NCBI RefSeq assembly: GCF_010500955.1
Contig: NZ_QVMJ01000026.1
Location: 1-46,016, forward strand
DNA length: 46,016 bases
Direction: 5' to 3'
Source of the DNA: Bacteroides sp. 519
GTDB taxonomy: Bacteria > Bacteroidota > Bacteroidia > Bacteroidales > Bacteroidaceae
In this document: positions 7,791-15,543 of the stretch, piece by piece
Layout of the letters: each line of letters begins with the position of its first letter
How positions within the stretch are numbered: position 1 is the stretch's first letter
The notes under the pieces: generated by a model
What the model saw: only the letters and a program-made list of their open reading frames with translations
What the model was told of the DNA's origin: nothing
Database searches by the model: none
Position numbers and translations under genes: made by a program

Positions 7791-9041
7791 TTTATACGTA
7801 AACGGTACAAACCATGTTACCAGAAAAGAAGGTATTGTTGCAATCATTACCCAAATAAAGAATTTCTCGTAGCCCAGTACATCACTTAAATAGCCACTAA
7901 GCATTCCGGGAAGCATTACGCCGAGGTTCATGATACCTGTAGCAAAAGCATAGTGTGCCATTTTGTGCTTGCCGGGAGCTATTTGTTGCATCATGAAAAG
8001 CATCAGTCCAACAAATCCGAAACCATATCCGAAGTATTCAAATAGCACTGCCAAACCTATTACCCAAAGACTGTCGGGTTGGGCAATAGCTAGAATATAA
8101 TAAACAACAAATGGTATATTGAACATGCAACAGAGTGAAAATAGCGCTTTTTTAAGCCCCAGAGCCGATATGTAATATCCTCCTAGAATGGAACCCAGAA
8201 TAAAAGCAGCCGCACCAAAGGTACCATACACCAAACCGATATCCGAAGTATTCAGTTCTAAACCTCCTTCTTTTATTGGGGCTTTGAGAAACAAGGGGAC
8301 AATTTTTATGGCAAACCCTTCTGCAAATCTGTAGAGGATGATAAATACAATATAGAAAAGTATGTGTTTCTTTGCAAAGAAGGAACGAATAACCTCCCAT
8401 AGCTCTTTTATTGCTTCTGCTCCGGAAGTAATTTTATTTTCGGAAGTGCCGCCGCTGGGTAAAATGCGGATGTGATAAAAGCCTAGTATCATCATTAATC
8501 CGGCACAAATCAGCATAATAACCATCCATGCGTATGTAATGCCTAATGAGTTTTTAAGCATTCCTGCTGCATATACCAATCCGCCATTGGTAAGAACTTT
8601 GGCCAGATTGTAAAAAGCTCCCTGCCAGCCGATATATTTAGCTTGTTGGGTAGATGAGAGTTCGGTTAAGTAAACTCCATCACCAGCAATATCGTGCGTG
8701 GCTCCACTTATGGCAATAACTCCCATTAAGGCAATTGCATAACAAAAGAAATTGTTGAGGGGGAGAGAAAGTGCTACCAGGGCAAAGGCAACACCAGTAA
8801 TCATTTGGGTGATAACAACGAAATGTTTTTTTGTTTTGAACATTTCGAGGAACGGACTCCACAGAGGTTTTAATGTCCATGGAAGCATAATTAAAGATGT
8901 CCAGAATGCAATTTGGGTGTTGGTTATTCCCATATCCGAGAACATCAGTACAGAGACCATCGATAAGGCTACAAAGGGCAATCCCATAGCGAAGTACACA
9001 GTTGGTACCCAAAGTACGGGATTCACGTTTTCTTTCTTCAT
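7785..9041 (-). CDS. MFS transporter, AmpG/sugar-like
   Basis: A 418-aa inner-membrane protein with about twelve hydrophobic segments. The N-terminal part LPWTLKPLWSPFLE (about residues 53-66) is typical of the AmpG-like and SLC45-like branch of the major facilitator superfamily, members of which import saccharides or muropeptides by proton symport. Position directly upstream of GH130 and two GH92 genes suggests that it imports a small mannosyl-GlcNAc or manno-oligosaccharide for GH130. The substrate is inferred from context. Both ends of the gene abut word-repeat hairpins (9045-9129 and 7698-7790). Confidence 0.85.
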   Translation of the reverse strand: MKKENVNPVLWVPTVYFAMGLPFVALSMVSVLMFSDMGITNTQIAFWTSLIMLPWTLKPLWSPFLEMFKTKKHFVVITQMITGVAFALVALSLPLNNFFCYAIALMGVIAISGATHDIAGDGVYLTELSSTQQAKYIGWQGAFYNLAKVLTNGGLVYAAGMLKNSLGITYAWMVIMLICAGLMMILGFYHIRILPSGGTSENKITSGAEAIKELWEVIRSFFAKKHILFYIVFIILYRFAEGFAIKIVPLFLKAPIKEGGLELNTSDIGLVYGTFGAAAFILGSILGGYYISALGLKKALFSLCCMFNIPFVVYYILAIAQPDSLWVIGLAVLFEYFGYGFGFVGLMLFMMQQIAPGKHKMAHYAFATGIMNLGVMLPGMLSGYLSDVLGYEKFFIWVMIATIPSFLVTWFVPFTYKD

Positions 9042-9044
9042 TGT

Positions 9045-9129
9045 GTATTGAGTTTTGAGTAATGAGTTTTGAGTTGTGAGTTAACGATGCCGCATGGCAA
9101 CTCAAAACTCATTACTCAAAACTCAATAC
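9045..9129. repeat. GAGTTTTGAGT-word hairpin, perfect 31-bp arms, GATGCCGCATGG core
   Basis: Arms at 9045-9075 and 9099-9129 are perfect complements. Both are built of GAGTTTTGAG and GAGTAAT words. The loop carries ACGATGCCGCATGGCA. The element fills the gap between the dnaX stop and the MFS start almost completely. Confidence 0.9.
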
Positions 9130-9134
9130 TTTTT

Positions 9135-10937
9135 TTAATAAAATTCTAATCCAAACTCATTCTTTAAGGTTATAAGCGCTTGGTTTTTTTCGGCCATGGC
9201 CTGATATTTCTCAGCTTTTGATGTTGGCCGTCTTTTCTCTTCCGGTGCGCTGACACGGAAAATCATTTTTATTTGTTTGTTATGCAACTGTGTTCTCAGG
9301 TGCATTTCAATAGCTGGTTTTAGTGGCATGAACTGATCTACAACAAAATCATTTTCAACAACTGCTTCGAAAGTTGTGGCATCAAGCAGTTTGATGTTCA
9401 TACCTTGCATTCTACCAGCCATTGCCCTATGTTCCAAAGGTAATTGCTGGGCAAATAATTGCCATTGATACCTTAAGTCGCTTTCATCAAAAGGATGATC
9501 TTTCTCCGGTTCAACATTGGCAATGGTTTGTTGGGTCGAAGCAGTTGATTGTTCCTTCTCGTTATTGAAGTTCCTGATAGAGATACCTTCTTTCTTTCGA
9601 ACAGGAATCTTCTTTTCGGCTGTACCTTGCGATTGCTTCAATATATCGGGCATTTCGCGTGGTGCGGCAGGTGTTTGTGCCTGTGGCTGTGTAGTTGTAG
9701 TAGGCTGTGCCGCTGTTGTTTGTGCAGATGTAACAGGAGCTGCACTCTGTACAGGCTGTGCCGATTGTTGAGTCGTTGCAGCCTGATTTTTTGCTATGGG
9801 TTTAATCTGTGTAGGGCCAAGCCCATGGCTTGCTTCATCGCCTTCTGAAACAATTTGTGCAACCAGTATCAGTGTTAGTTCCACCAGCAGACGTTTGTTT
9901 TTACTTATGCGGTAATTCAAATCGCAGTCGTTGCACAACTTCAATGCTTTATAGAGAAACTTTACCGGACACTTTTGGGCTTGCGCCTGATATTTGTCGC
10001 GTATGCTGGCTCCAACCTCCAGTAGAGATACAGTAACTCCATCTTTACTAACCAGCAAATCGCGGAAGTGAGACGAAAGTCCGGTAATGAAATGGCCGCC
10101 ATCAAAACCGTTGTTCAACACATCATTAAATAGTAATAATGCACTGCTAACGTTGCCTTCCAGAAAATAATCAGTCAGCCGGAAATAATAATCGTAATCC
10201 AGTACATTCAGGTTTTCAATAGCACCCTGATACGTAATGTTTCCTCCTGTGAAGCTAACTACCTGGTCGAATATGGATAATGCATCGCGCATACCACCAT
10301 CGGCCTTTAAAGCAATTACGTTCAAGGCTTCGGGTTCGGCACTTACATTTTCCTTTTGTGCCACATACATCAGGTGGTTTACTGTGTCTTCAACTCCTAT
10401 ACGGTTGAAGTCGTAAATCTGACAACGAGATAATATGGTAGGAAGAATTTTATGCTTTTCGGTTGTAGCCAAAATAAATATGGCATGTTTGGGAGGCTCT
10501 TCAAGTGTTTTCAGAAAGGCATTGAAAGCCGAAGCTGATAACATGTGAACCTCATCGATGATGTAAACTTTGTAGTTACCAATCTGGGGCGGTATGCGAA
10601 CCTGTTCAACCAACTGCCGGATATCATCGACCGAGTTGTTTGATGCAGCATCCAGTTCGTGTATGTTGTACGAACGTTGTTCATTAAAAGCCACACACGA
10701 CTCGCATTGATTACAAGCTTCCCCATCGGCAGTGGGCGACATACAATTTATGGTTTTGGCAAAAATACGTGCACATGTTGTTTTACCTACTCCTCGCGGT
10801 CCGCAAAATAAATAAGCATGAGCCAGTTTATGGGTGGCGATTGCATTTTTTAGTGTAGTAGTGAGTGCCTTCTGTCCTACAACTGATTCGAATGTTGAGG
10901 GACGGTATTTTCTGGCAGATACAATATAGTTTTCCAT
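9135..10937 (-). CDS. dnaX: DNA polymerase III subunit gamma/tau
   Basis: The clamp-loader ATPase of the replicative polymerase, 600 aa. It opens with the family signature ARKYRPSTFESVVGQ. The Walker A loop is GPRGVGKTT (about residues 46-54), a cysteine zinc site follows (CMSPTADGEACNQCESC), Walker B is YIIDEVHML, and sensor 1 and the arginine-finger motif are ATTEKHK and LSRCQ. Domain III ends near residue 370. A Thr/Gln/Ala/Pro-rich linker (about 385-430) leads to a tau-type tail (QLFAQQLPLEHRAMAGRM) of the Bacteroidota kind. I see no obvious slippery sequence for a short gamma form. A good promoter lies upstream. Confidence 0.97.
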   Translation of the reverse strand: MENYIVSARKYRPSTFESVVGQKALTTTLKNAIATHKLAHAYLFCGPRGVGKTTCARIFAKTINCMSPTADGEACNQCESCVAFNEQRSYNIHELDAASNNSVDDIRQLVEQVRIPPQIGNYKVYIIDEVHMLSASAFNAFLKTLEEPPKHAIFILATTEKHKILPTILSRCQIYDFNRIGVEDTVNHLMYVAQKENVSAEPEALNVIALKADGGMRDALSIFDQVVSFTGGNITYQGAIENLNVLDYDYYFRLTDYFLEGNVSSALLLFNDVLNNGFDGGHFITGLSSHFRDLLVSKDGVTVSLLEVGASIRDKYQAQAQKCPVKFLYKALKLCNDCDLNYRISKNKRLLVELTLILVAQIVSEGDEASHGLGPTQIKPIAKNQAATTQQSAQPVQSAAPVTSAQTTAAQPTTTTQPQAQTPAAPREMPDILKQSQGTAEKKIPVRKKEGISIRNFNNEKEQSTASTQQTIANVEPEKDHPFDESDLRYQWQLFAQQLPLEHRAMAGRMQGMNIKLLDATTFEAVVENDFVVDQFMPLKPAIEMHLRTQLHNKQIKMIFRVSAPEEKRRPTSKAEKYQAMAEKNQALITLKNEFGLEFY

Positions 10938-10966
10938 GTTTTGGATATTATTTTCTTTGAGCCATG

Positions 10967-10997
10967 CAAAGATAATATTTACACTATTAAAATCACA
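10967..10997 (-). promoter_or_regulatory. dnaX promoter
   Basis: On the minus strand TGTG (10997-10994), a 19-bp spacer and TATCTTTG (10974-10967) fit the Bacteroidota promoter with one mismatch in the -33 element. The start codon is 30 bp further on. The -7 region also lies in an imperfect hairpin (ATATTATCTTTG with CTTTG...AATAAT). Confidence 0.6.
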
Positions 10998-11035
10998 GTG
11001 AAACGAATCTTTACTCTGTTAAAAAAAGAAAGAAG

Positions 11036-11620
11036 TTATAACTTTATTAGTTCCTTATACAATCGTTGTATTGGCAACCCCATTACATTATAATAACTTC
11101 CTTTTAAGCCATTTACGCCAATATATCCAATCCATTCCTGAACACCATACGATCCGGCTTTATCCATTGGACGGTATTTATGCACATAATAATCTATTTC
11201 CTCTTCTGTAAGTTTATCGAAAGTAACTTCTGTGGTTGCCGTAAAGCTTTTTTGCCATTCTTTAGTTGTTAAGCAAACACCAGTTATAACCAGATGGGTT
11301 TTGTTCGATAACAGTTTCAGCATATTTATAGCATCGGCTTCGTTTGTGGGTTTTCCAAGCACGTTACCATCTAACCAAACAATGGTGTCGGCAGTAATTA
11401 CCAATTCGCCCGGATTGATGGCAGCTTTGTATGCCTCGGCTTTAGCCCGACAGATATAAAGAGGTATATCTTCACCCTGAAGAGTTTCCGGATAAGATTC
11501 GTCCAGGTCGGGCAGTACTTTTACTGTGAAATCTATATCTAATCCGGAAAGTAGTTCCTGTCGACGGGGAGAACCAGAGGCCAGGATTATTTTGTATTTG
11601 AAGTTTTGGAGAGGATTCAT
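11036..11620 (-). CDS. maf: Maf-like nucleoside triphosphate pyrophosphatase
   Basis: A 194-aa protein of the Maf/HAM1-related fold that hydrolyses non-canonical or excess pyrimidine nucleoside triphosphates (dTTP/UTP class) to monophosphates. The signature ASGSPRRQELL stands at residues 15-25, the metal-binding stretch is ITADTIVWLDGNVLGKP (about 79-95), and the end region DKAGSYGVQEW carries the conserved motif of the YhdE-type subgroup. Cytoplasmic. It follows the KdsC gene on the same strand, an arrangement (DUF2520, KdsC, Maf) that is common in Bacteroidales. A word-repeat hairpin fills the gap between kdsC and maf. Confidence 0.92.
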   Translation of the reverse strand: MNPLQNFKYKIILASGSPRRQELLSGLDIDFTVKVLPDLDESYPETLQGEDIPLYICRAKAEAYKAAINPGELVITADTIVWLDGNVLGKPTNEADAINMLKLLSNKTHLVITGVCLTTKEWQKSFTATTEVTFDKLTEEEIDYYVHKYRPMDKAGSYGVQEWIGYIGVNGLKGSYYNVMGLPIQRLYKELIKL

Positions 11621-11648
11621 TTGATTTTAGATTAAGTTATTGAAACTT

Positions 11649-11734
11649 TTGAAACGCAGATTAACGCAGATTGTCGCAGATTGAGAAATAAATAATTAAA
11701 AATCTGCGTTAATCCGCGTTAATCTGCGTTTCAA
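11649..11734. repeat. CGCAGATTAA-word hairpin, second copy
   Basis: Arms at 11649-11682 and 11701-11734 pair over 34 bp with three mismatches around an 18-nt loop. Arm sequence is nearly that of the element at 4339-4420, including the ends TTGAAACGCAG. The mismatches imply that this copy is older or less constrained. Confidence 0.88.
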
Positions 11735-11738
11735 ATAA

Positions 11739-12260
11739 CTACCAACCGAAAGCATCACCCGCCATCCATTTGTTTTGGGCACGCATTACCTGTTCCAGTA
11801 CATCGCGTCCACAACCATAGCCTCCGGGACAATGAGATATATAACGAGCAATTTGTTTAATATCCGATACCGCATCTTTCGGACAGCAAGGTAGACCGCA
11901 GGTTTTCAGAACTTCCATATCGGGAACATCATCGCCCATATACAGAATTTCTTCGTCCTTTAAATTGTATTTATCCCGGAAATCTTTGTAGTCGTGTATC
12001 TTAACAGCCGATCCCATATAGATATCTTTTATGCCTAACGATTCGAAACGTAAGCGAACCGATTCGGTTTTGCCACCGGTTATTATTGCAATCAGTAGCC
12101 CTTGTTTTACAGCTAACTGTAAAGCATAACCATCTTTTACACTAACTGTACGCATGGGTTCACCCGAAGGGTGCAAAGGCATTACATCATTGCTCAGTAC
12201 ACCATCAACATCAAATGCCAATGCTTTGATGCGGGTAAGATCGTAGTTTATTGTCGACAT
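11739..12260 (-). CDS. kdsC: KdsC-like HAD phosphatase (KDO 8-phosphate phosphatase)
   Basis: A 173-aa tetrameric C0-type HAD phosphatase, small because it lacks a cap domain. The nucleophile motif is AFDVDGVLSND (about residues 14-24), motif II is IITGGKTESV, and the last motif is MGDDVPDMEVL. The C-terminal PGGYGCGRDVLEQVM closes the neighbour's active site in KdsC proteins. It would remove phosphate from KDO 8-phosphate for lipopolysaccharide core or lipid A synthesis. Sialic-acid-type 9-carbon phosphatases have the same fold, so the substrate is probable, not certain. It starts 3 bp after the DUF2520 gene stops, so the two are co-transcribed. Confidence 0.87.
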   Translation of the reverse strand: MSTINYDLTRIKALAFDVDGVLSNDVMPLHPSGEPMRTVSVKDGYALQLAVKQGLLIAIITGGKTESVRLRFESLGIKDIYMGSAVKIHDYKDFRDKYNLKDEEILYMGDDVPDMEVLKTCGLPCCPKDAVSDIKQIARYISHCPGGYGCGRDVLEQVMRAQNKWMAGDAFGW

Positions 12261-12263
12261 ATA

Positions 12264-12300
12264 TTAGTTTTGAGTTTTGGGTTTTGAGTTTTGAGTTATG
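12264..12300. repeat. Single-arm GAGTTTTGAG-word repeat entering a coding region
   Basis: Here the same words as in the element at 9045 (TTTTGAGTTTTGGG and so on) occur as a lone arm without a complement. Read on the minus strand they encode the last nine or so residues (TQNSKPKTQN) and the stop codon of the DUF2520 protein. Confidence 0.75.
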
Positions 12301-13085
12301 GTGTGGTTGTAGATGCTTTGGGATATCAAACGATATATATCTTGCATATCAGGGGTATCATTAAGCATCTCTAAATGACTATCGATTACATTTCTGTCGT
12401 AACGGACAGCCGGACCGGTTTGTGCCTCTTGTGGAGGTAGTTCGTGAACTTTGCGGGCAGTTTCATCTACCAAAGGAAGCATTGCATCAAAAGGAATATC
12501 TACCGATTTGAGTACCTCACTTGAAAGAGTGTACATGTGGTTAACAAAGTTACACGCATATACAGCAGCCAGATGAAGTTTCTTACGGCGATCAGAGTCA
12601 ATCTCGTACACCTTTGAGGTAAGAGATAAAGCAATAGCTCTCAATATTTCAATATCGTTTTTATTGAAGGCTTCAATAAAAATAGATAGTTCATTAAAAC
12701 TAACCTCCCGTTTTTTGCTGAATGTTTGCATGGGATAGAAAACCCCATAACGGTTACAATGAGGTTCCCATATATCCATGGGGATGCTTCCGGCTGTATG
12801 AACCCATAAAGCAGATTTGCGTTCTTTAATAAGCTGGGGTATAATTTCTTCCAGAACGCTGTCTTTTAATGCAACAAAATAGATGGCTGCTTTATTGGTT
12901 ATCTTTTCACTATTTGTGGTCCATTCTGCTTCAACTTGTAGGGCAAGGGGCTTGGCCGATTCTTCGGTACGGCTGTAAATTTGTATTACATGGAAACCAT
13001 GCTTATGCAAGGTTAATGCCAAGTTGTATCCCAGATTTCCTGCACCAATAACAGCAACAGGGATGTCTTGTTTATTGTCCACCAT
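12264..13085 (-). CDS. DUF2520/Rossmann-fold NADP-binding protein
   Basis: A 273-aa protein with an N-terminal Rossmann fold (IPVAVIGAGNLGYNLALTLH, about residues 7-26) of the F420-dependent NADP oxidoreductase type, and a C-terminal helical DUF2520 domain (HLAAVYACNFVNHMYTLS). The family resembles ketopantoate and pyrroline-5-carboxylate reductases, but its reaction is unknown. I start at the ATG at 13085 (MVDNKQ); the frame is open to 13217 but the extra 44 residues are the antisense-like shadow of the nitroreductase gene. The chosen start overlaps the end of that gene by 14 bp. The extreme C-terminus (TQNSKPKTQN) is encoded by a GAGTTTTGAG-word repeat and is probably not functional. Confidence 0.85.
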   Translation of the reverse strand: MVDNKQDIPVAVIGAGNLGYNLALTLHKHGFHVIQIYSRTEESAKPLALQVEAEWTTNSEKITNKAAIYFVALKDSVLEEIIPQLIKERKSALWVHTAGSIPMDIWEPHCNRYGVFYPMQTFSKKREVSFNELSIFIEAFNKNDIEILRAIALSLTSKVYEIDSDRRKKLHLAAVYACNFVNHMYTLSSEVLKSVDIPFDAMLPLVDETARKVHELPPQEAQTGPAVRYDRNVIDSHLEMLNDTPDMQDIYRLISQSIYNHTITQNSKPKTQN

Positions 13086-13608
13086 ATTTATTGATATGTA
13101 TTTTTTCCCATTGCAAATTGTCTTCGTTAAAAGGTTTACGTTCCATACCTTTATGTCCGATAGCAATGATAGAAAGTACTTGCAGCTGCAAAGGGATATC
13201 GAGAACACTGTGTACATAATCGTTTGCCGGTTCGCCTTGTGCAGTGAATCTTTCGCGAACCTGTACCCAACAACTTCCCAATCCTAAATCCTCGGCCTGG
13301 AGTTGAATCATGATCGAAGCAATCGAAGCATCTTCAATCCATACATCACTAGCCAATGGGTCGGCTGTTACTACAATGGCTAAAGTTGCATTGGCAATAA
13401 AAGATGCACTATGTTCTTTGCAATGGGCTAATTGAGCCAATGTTTCTTTGTTGTCGACAACAATAAACTGCCAGGCGTTGGTTCGTTTAGATGTAGGCGA
13501 TATAAGTGCGGCTTTTAATAAGCTAACTACTTCTTCCTGCGTAAGTTCCTTGTCGGTAAATTTACGCATGCTACGACGTGATTTTATTAATTCATAAAAG
13601 TTTTCCAT
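13072..13608 (-). CDS. Nitroreductase-family FMN oxidoreductase
   Basis: A 178-aa flavoprotein with the family start MENFYELIKSRRSMRKFTDK, where the SRRSxRxF segment binds the FMN phosphate, and later SPTSKRTNAWQFIVV and the GLGSCWVQVRERF segment. It would reduce nitro or quinone compounds with NAD(P)H as a dimer in the cytoplasm; the natural substrate is unknown. It heads the run DUF2520, kdsC, maf. A TACCTTTG -7 element at 13648-13641 on the minus strand lies 33 bp upstream of the start, without a convincing -33 partner. Confidence 0.9.
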   Translation of the reverse strand: MENFYELIKSRRSMRKFTDKELTQEEVVSLLKAALISPTSKRTNAWQFIVVDNKETLAQLAHCKEHSASFIANATLAIVVTADPLASDVWIEDASIASIMIQLQAEDLGLGSCWVQVRERFTAQGEPANDYVHSVLDIPLQLQVLSIIAIGHKGMERKPFNEDNLQWEKIHINKYGGQ

Positions 13609-13640
13609 ACCTTATTGTTTAAATGTTATTTTTTGATAAA

Positions 13641-13648
13641 CAAAGGTA
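13641..13648 (-). promoter_or_regulatory. Possible -7 element of the nitroreductase operon
   Basis: TACCTTTG on the minus strand fits TAnnTTTG. A TTG at the right distance was not found, only AT-rich sequence, so confidence is limited. Confidence 0.35.
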
Positions 13649-13811
13649 CATTATATACTCTAAAAATAAAAAATATTCAAAATATTTATATTTGACGCTC
13701 AAAATTGAATATTTTGACCACTGTATGTTATTGAAAATCAGAACGTTGAAAAAAAGCAAGAATTCTGGTATTTATTTACGGTGAAATAGGACACTTTAAA
13801 CTCAAAAAAAC

Positions 13812-13843
13812 TTTGGTACAAGTAGTTAAATTGCATACTTTTG
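13812..13843 (+). promoter_or_regulatory. Consensus promoter of the ncRNA candidate
   Basis: TTTG (13812-13815), a spacer of exactly 20 bp, and TACTTTTG (13836-13843) match the full Bacteroidota consensus. The expected transcription start is near 13850. No open reading frame follows on this strand. Confidence 0.75.
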
Positions 13844-13849
13844 TAGTGT

Positions 13850-14168
13850 TAACCTTAAGTAATGAATGATTGACCTAGCTCAACACGAGATTATGACAAA
13901 AGTCTAATGTTAAAAATTTCATCTTAGCAATGGTTACTTTCAAGGGTGTAGCACTCCAAAATGCAGTTCGCTGTCTCAGTCGCTCAATTAGTCGTTGTTC
14001 ACCCTTACACCTAAGATAGTAACATCGGATGAACTGGGTTGTATGATTTTCCGGAACTCTCTCTCTCGCCGGATGCATAATTATACAATATCAAGAAATC
14101 TGTTTTAGATAAATAAAATGCTAAAGTGAAGGAAGAACGGGGCCTCCGTGAGGAGTTCCCGTTTTTTT
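13850..14168 (+). ncRNA. Structured non-coding RNA candidate, possibly 6S-like
   Basis: About 320 nt between a consensus promoter and an intrinsic terminator, without a coding frame. A long imperfect stem is visible: TTCATC (13918-13923) with GATGAA (14028-14033), GTTACT (13933-13938) with AGTAAC (14018-14023), and AAGGGTG (13942-13948) with CACCCTT (14000-14006), leaving asymmetric bulges. A competing helix, ATCTTAG (13921-13927) with CTAAGAT (14011-14017), excludes part of the first set. A further small hairpin (TCCGG/CCGGA) lies near 14051-14074. A long hairpin with a central bubble recalls 6S RNA, the RNA polymerase decoy, but the length is greater than usual and I do not recognise a family sequence. 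It stands between the nitroreductase and oad transcription units. Confidence 0.55.
14136..14168 (+). terminator. Terminator of the ncRNA candidate
   Basis: AACGGG and CCTC pair with GAGG and CCCGTT across a short loop, followed by a run of seven T. A strong intrinsic terminator on the plus strand. Confidence 0.8.
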
Positions 14169-14220
14169 ATGTTCTGATGTGTCGCATGGAAACCATCAAA
14201 GACCCTCAACAGTGTGAATA

Positions 14221-14269
14221 AAAAAATAGACGTTGCATGTATCCTGGAGGAGAATAATGCAACGTCTAC
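14221..14269 (-). terminator. Terminator of the oad operon
   Basis: TAGACGTTGCAT (14228-14239) and ATGCAACGTCTA (14258-14269) form a perfect 12-bp stem. On the minus strand it is followed by seven T (14227-14221). It lies 39 bp beyond the oadB stop. Confidence 0.9.
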
Positions 14270-14307
14270 AACGTTGATAAGAAATTATTGACTATTTCTG
14301 GACTTCT

Positions 14308-15543
14308 TTATCCCAAGAACGAAATCAACACCCCAGCCGCTACAGCCGAACCGATTACACCTGAAATGTTACTTGACATACAGTATTGTAATACGTGATT
14401 CTTCTTGTCGTATTTCAATGCAATTTCGTTTGCCACACGGCTAGCCATAGGCACTGCACTTAATCCTGTTGCCCCAATCAATGGATTGATCTTTCTCTTT
14501 GAGAACATATTAAACACTTTCACAAACAGAATACCACCTGTAATTGATAAAGCAAATGCAAGGAAACCACCCACAACAATACCAATAGTTGTCCAGTTAA
14601 GGAAAGCATCAACTGTCATGGTTGCACCCACACAAAGTCCCAGGAATATAGTAGCAGTATTCATGATGCTGTTTGAAGCCGCATCGAACAAACGGAATGT
14701 ATTGGCACCAATTTCTTTAATCAGGTTACCAAACATCAACATACCCACCAAAGGAACCGCACTAGGCACAAACAAAGCAACAACTGTGGTTACAGCAATT
14801 GGGAAGATAATCTTCAACACACGCATGTTTTTAATTACTATTGTTGAAGGATTAGACTTTTCCTGCTCTTTCATGTTGATCATCAGCTCTTTCTTGCTAC
14901 AGAATATACGTACAACAAGCGGAATAATTACCGGAACAAGTGCCATATACGAATAAGCAGCAATTGCAATTGGACCCAATAAATGTGGAGCCAACTTAAT
15001 TGTTGTGAAGATAGCTGTTGGACCATCAGCACCACCAATAATACCCAAAGAAGCAGCTTCTTTCGGAGTAAATCCCATTAGGATAGCAACTAGCAATACG
15101 GTAAAAATACCTAGCTGAGCAGCAGCACCAAAGATAGATAAACGCAGGTTACGAAGCATCGGACCAAAGTCGGTCAATGCCCCTACGCCCATGAAAATAA
15201 TCGGAGGAAGGAAACCTGTTTTTATCAACATATAATACAGGAAGTTCATAATACCCATTTCATGTGCAATATCATGCAATGGCATCTCCCATATATTTTT
15301 CATTATCCCATTAATGGCTACCATTCCGTTTTCATCGGCCTGTATAATTCCCATTTCACCACCGGGGAAATTTGCCAACAATACACCAAAAGCTATTGGT
15401 ACCAACAACAGGGGTTCATATTGTTTTTTAATTCCCAGGTATAACAGTACAAAGGCGATGACATACATTACCAGGAACTGCGGTTGAGCAATAATGTTGC
15501 TAAACGCAGTCATATCATATAGATTCTTAAATATTTCTCCCAT
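14308..15543 (-). CDS. oadB: Sodium-pumping decarboxylase, beta subunit
   Basis: A 411-aa integral membrane protein that couples decarboxylation of carboxybiotin to sodium export. Family marks include LLVPIAFGVLLANFP, MGVGALTDFGPMLRNL, GIIGGADGPTAIFTT (the re-entrant loop with the conserved aspartate), FGNLIKEIGA and GLSAVPMASRVANE near the C-terminus. Nine or so membrane spans are apparent. Its ATG overlaps the stop codon of the alpha gene (TAATG), so translation is coupled. Together with the two upstream genes it forms a complete oxaloacetate/methylmalonyl-CoA-type pump. Which substrate is used depends on the alpha subunit. Confidence 0.95.
   Translation of the reverse strand: MGEIFKNLYDMTAFSNIIAQPQFLVMYVIAFVLLYLGIKKQYEPLLLVPIAFGVLLANFPGGEMGIIQADENGMVAINGIMKNIWEMPLHDIAHEMGIMNFLYYMLIKTGFLPPIIFMGVGALTDFGPMLRNLRLSIFGAAAQLGIFTVLLVAILMGFTPKEAASLGIIGGADGPTAIFTTIKLAPHLLGPIAIAAYSYMALVPVIIPLVVRIFCSKKELMINMKEQEKSNPSTIVIKNMRVLKIIFPIAVTTVVALFVPSAVPLVGMLMFGNLIKEIGANTFRLFDAASNSIMNTATIFLGLCVGATMTVDAFLNWTTIGIVVGGFLAFALSITGGILFVKVFNMFSKRKINPLIGATGLSAVPMASRVANEIALKYDKKNHVLQYCMSSNISGVIGSAVAAGVLISFLG

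Noticed and set aside
9135..10937. Programmed frameshift in dnaX
   Set aside because: No A-run followed by a hairpin was recognised in the linker region, and the frame is intact to the end.
13086..13217. Longer start of the DUF2520 gene
   Set aside because: The extra 44 residues lie inside the nitroreductase gene in another frame and precede the Rossmann start.
13875..14078. 67-residue frame on the minus strand
   Set aside because: It lies within the structured RNA candidate, has no ribosome binding site and resembles nothing known.
14405..14956. 183-residue frame on the plus strand
   Set aside because: Antisense shadow of oadB, whose family identity is certain.
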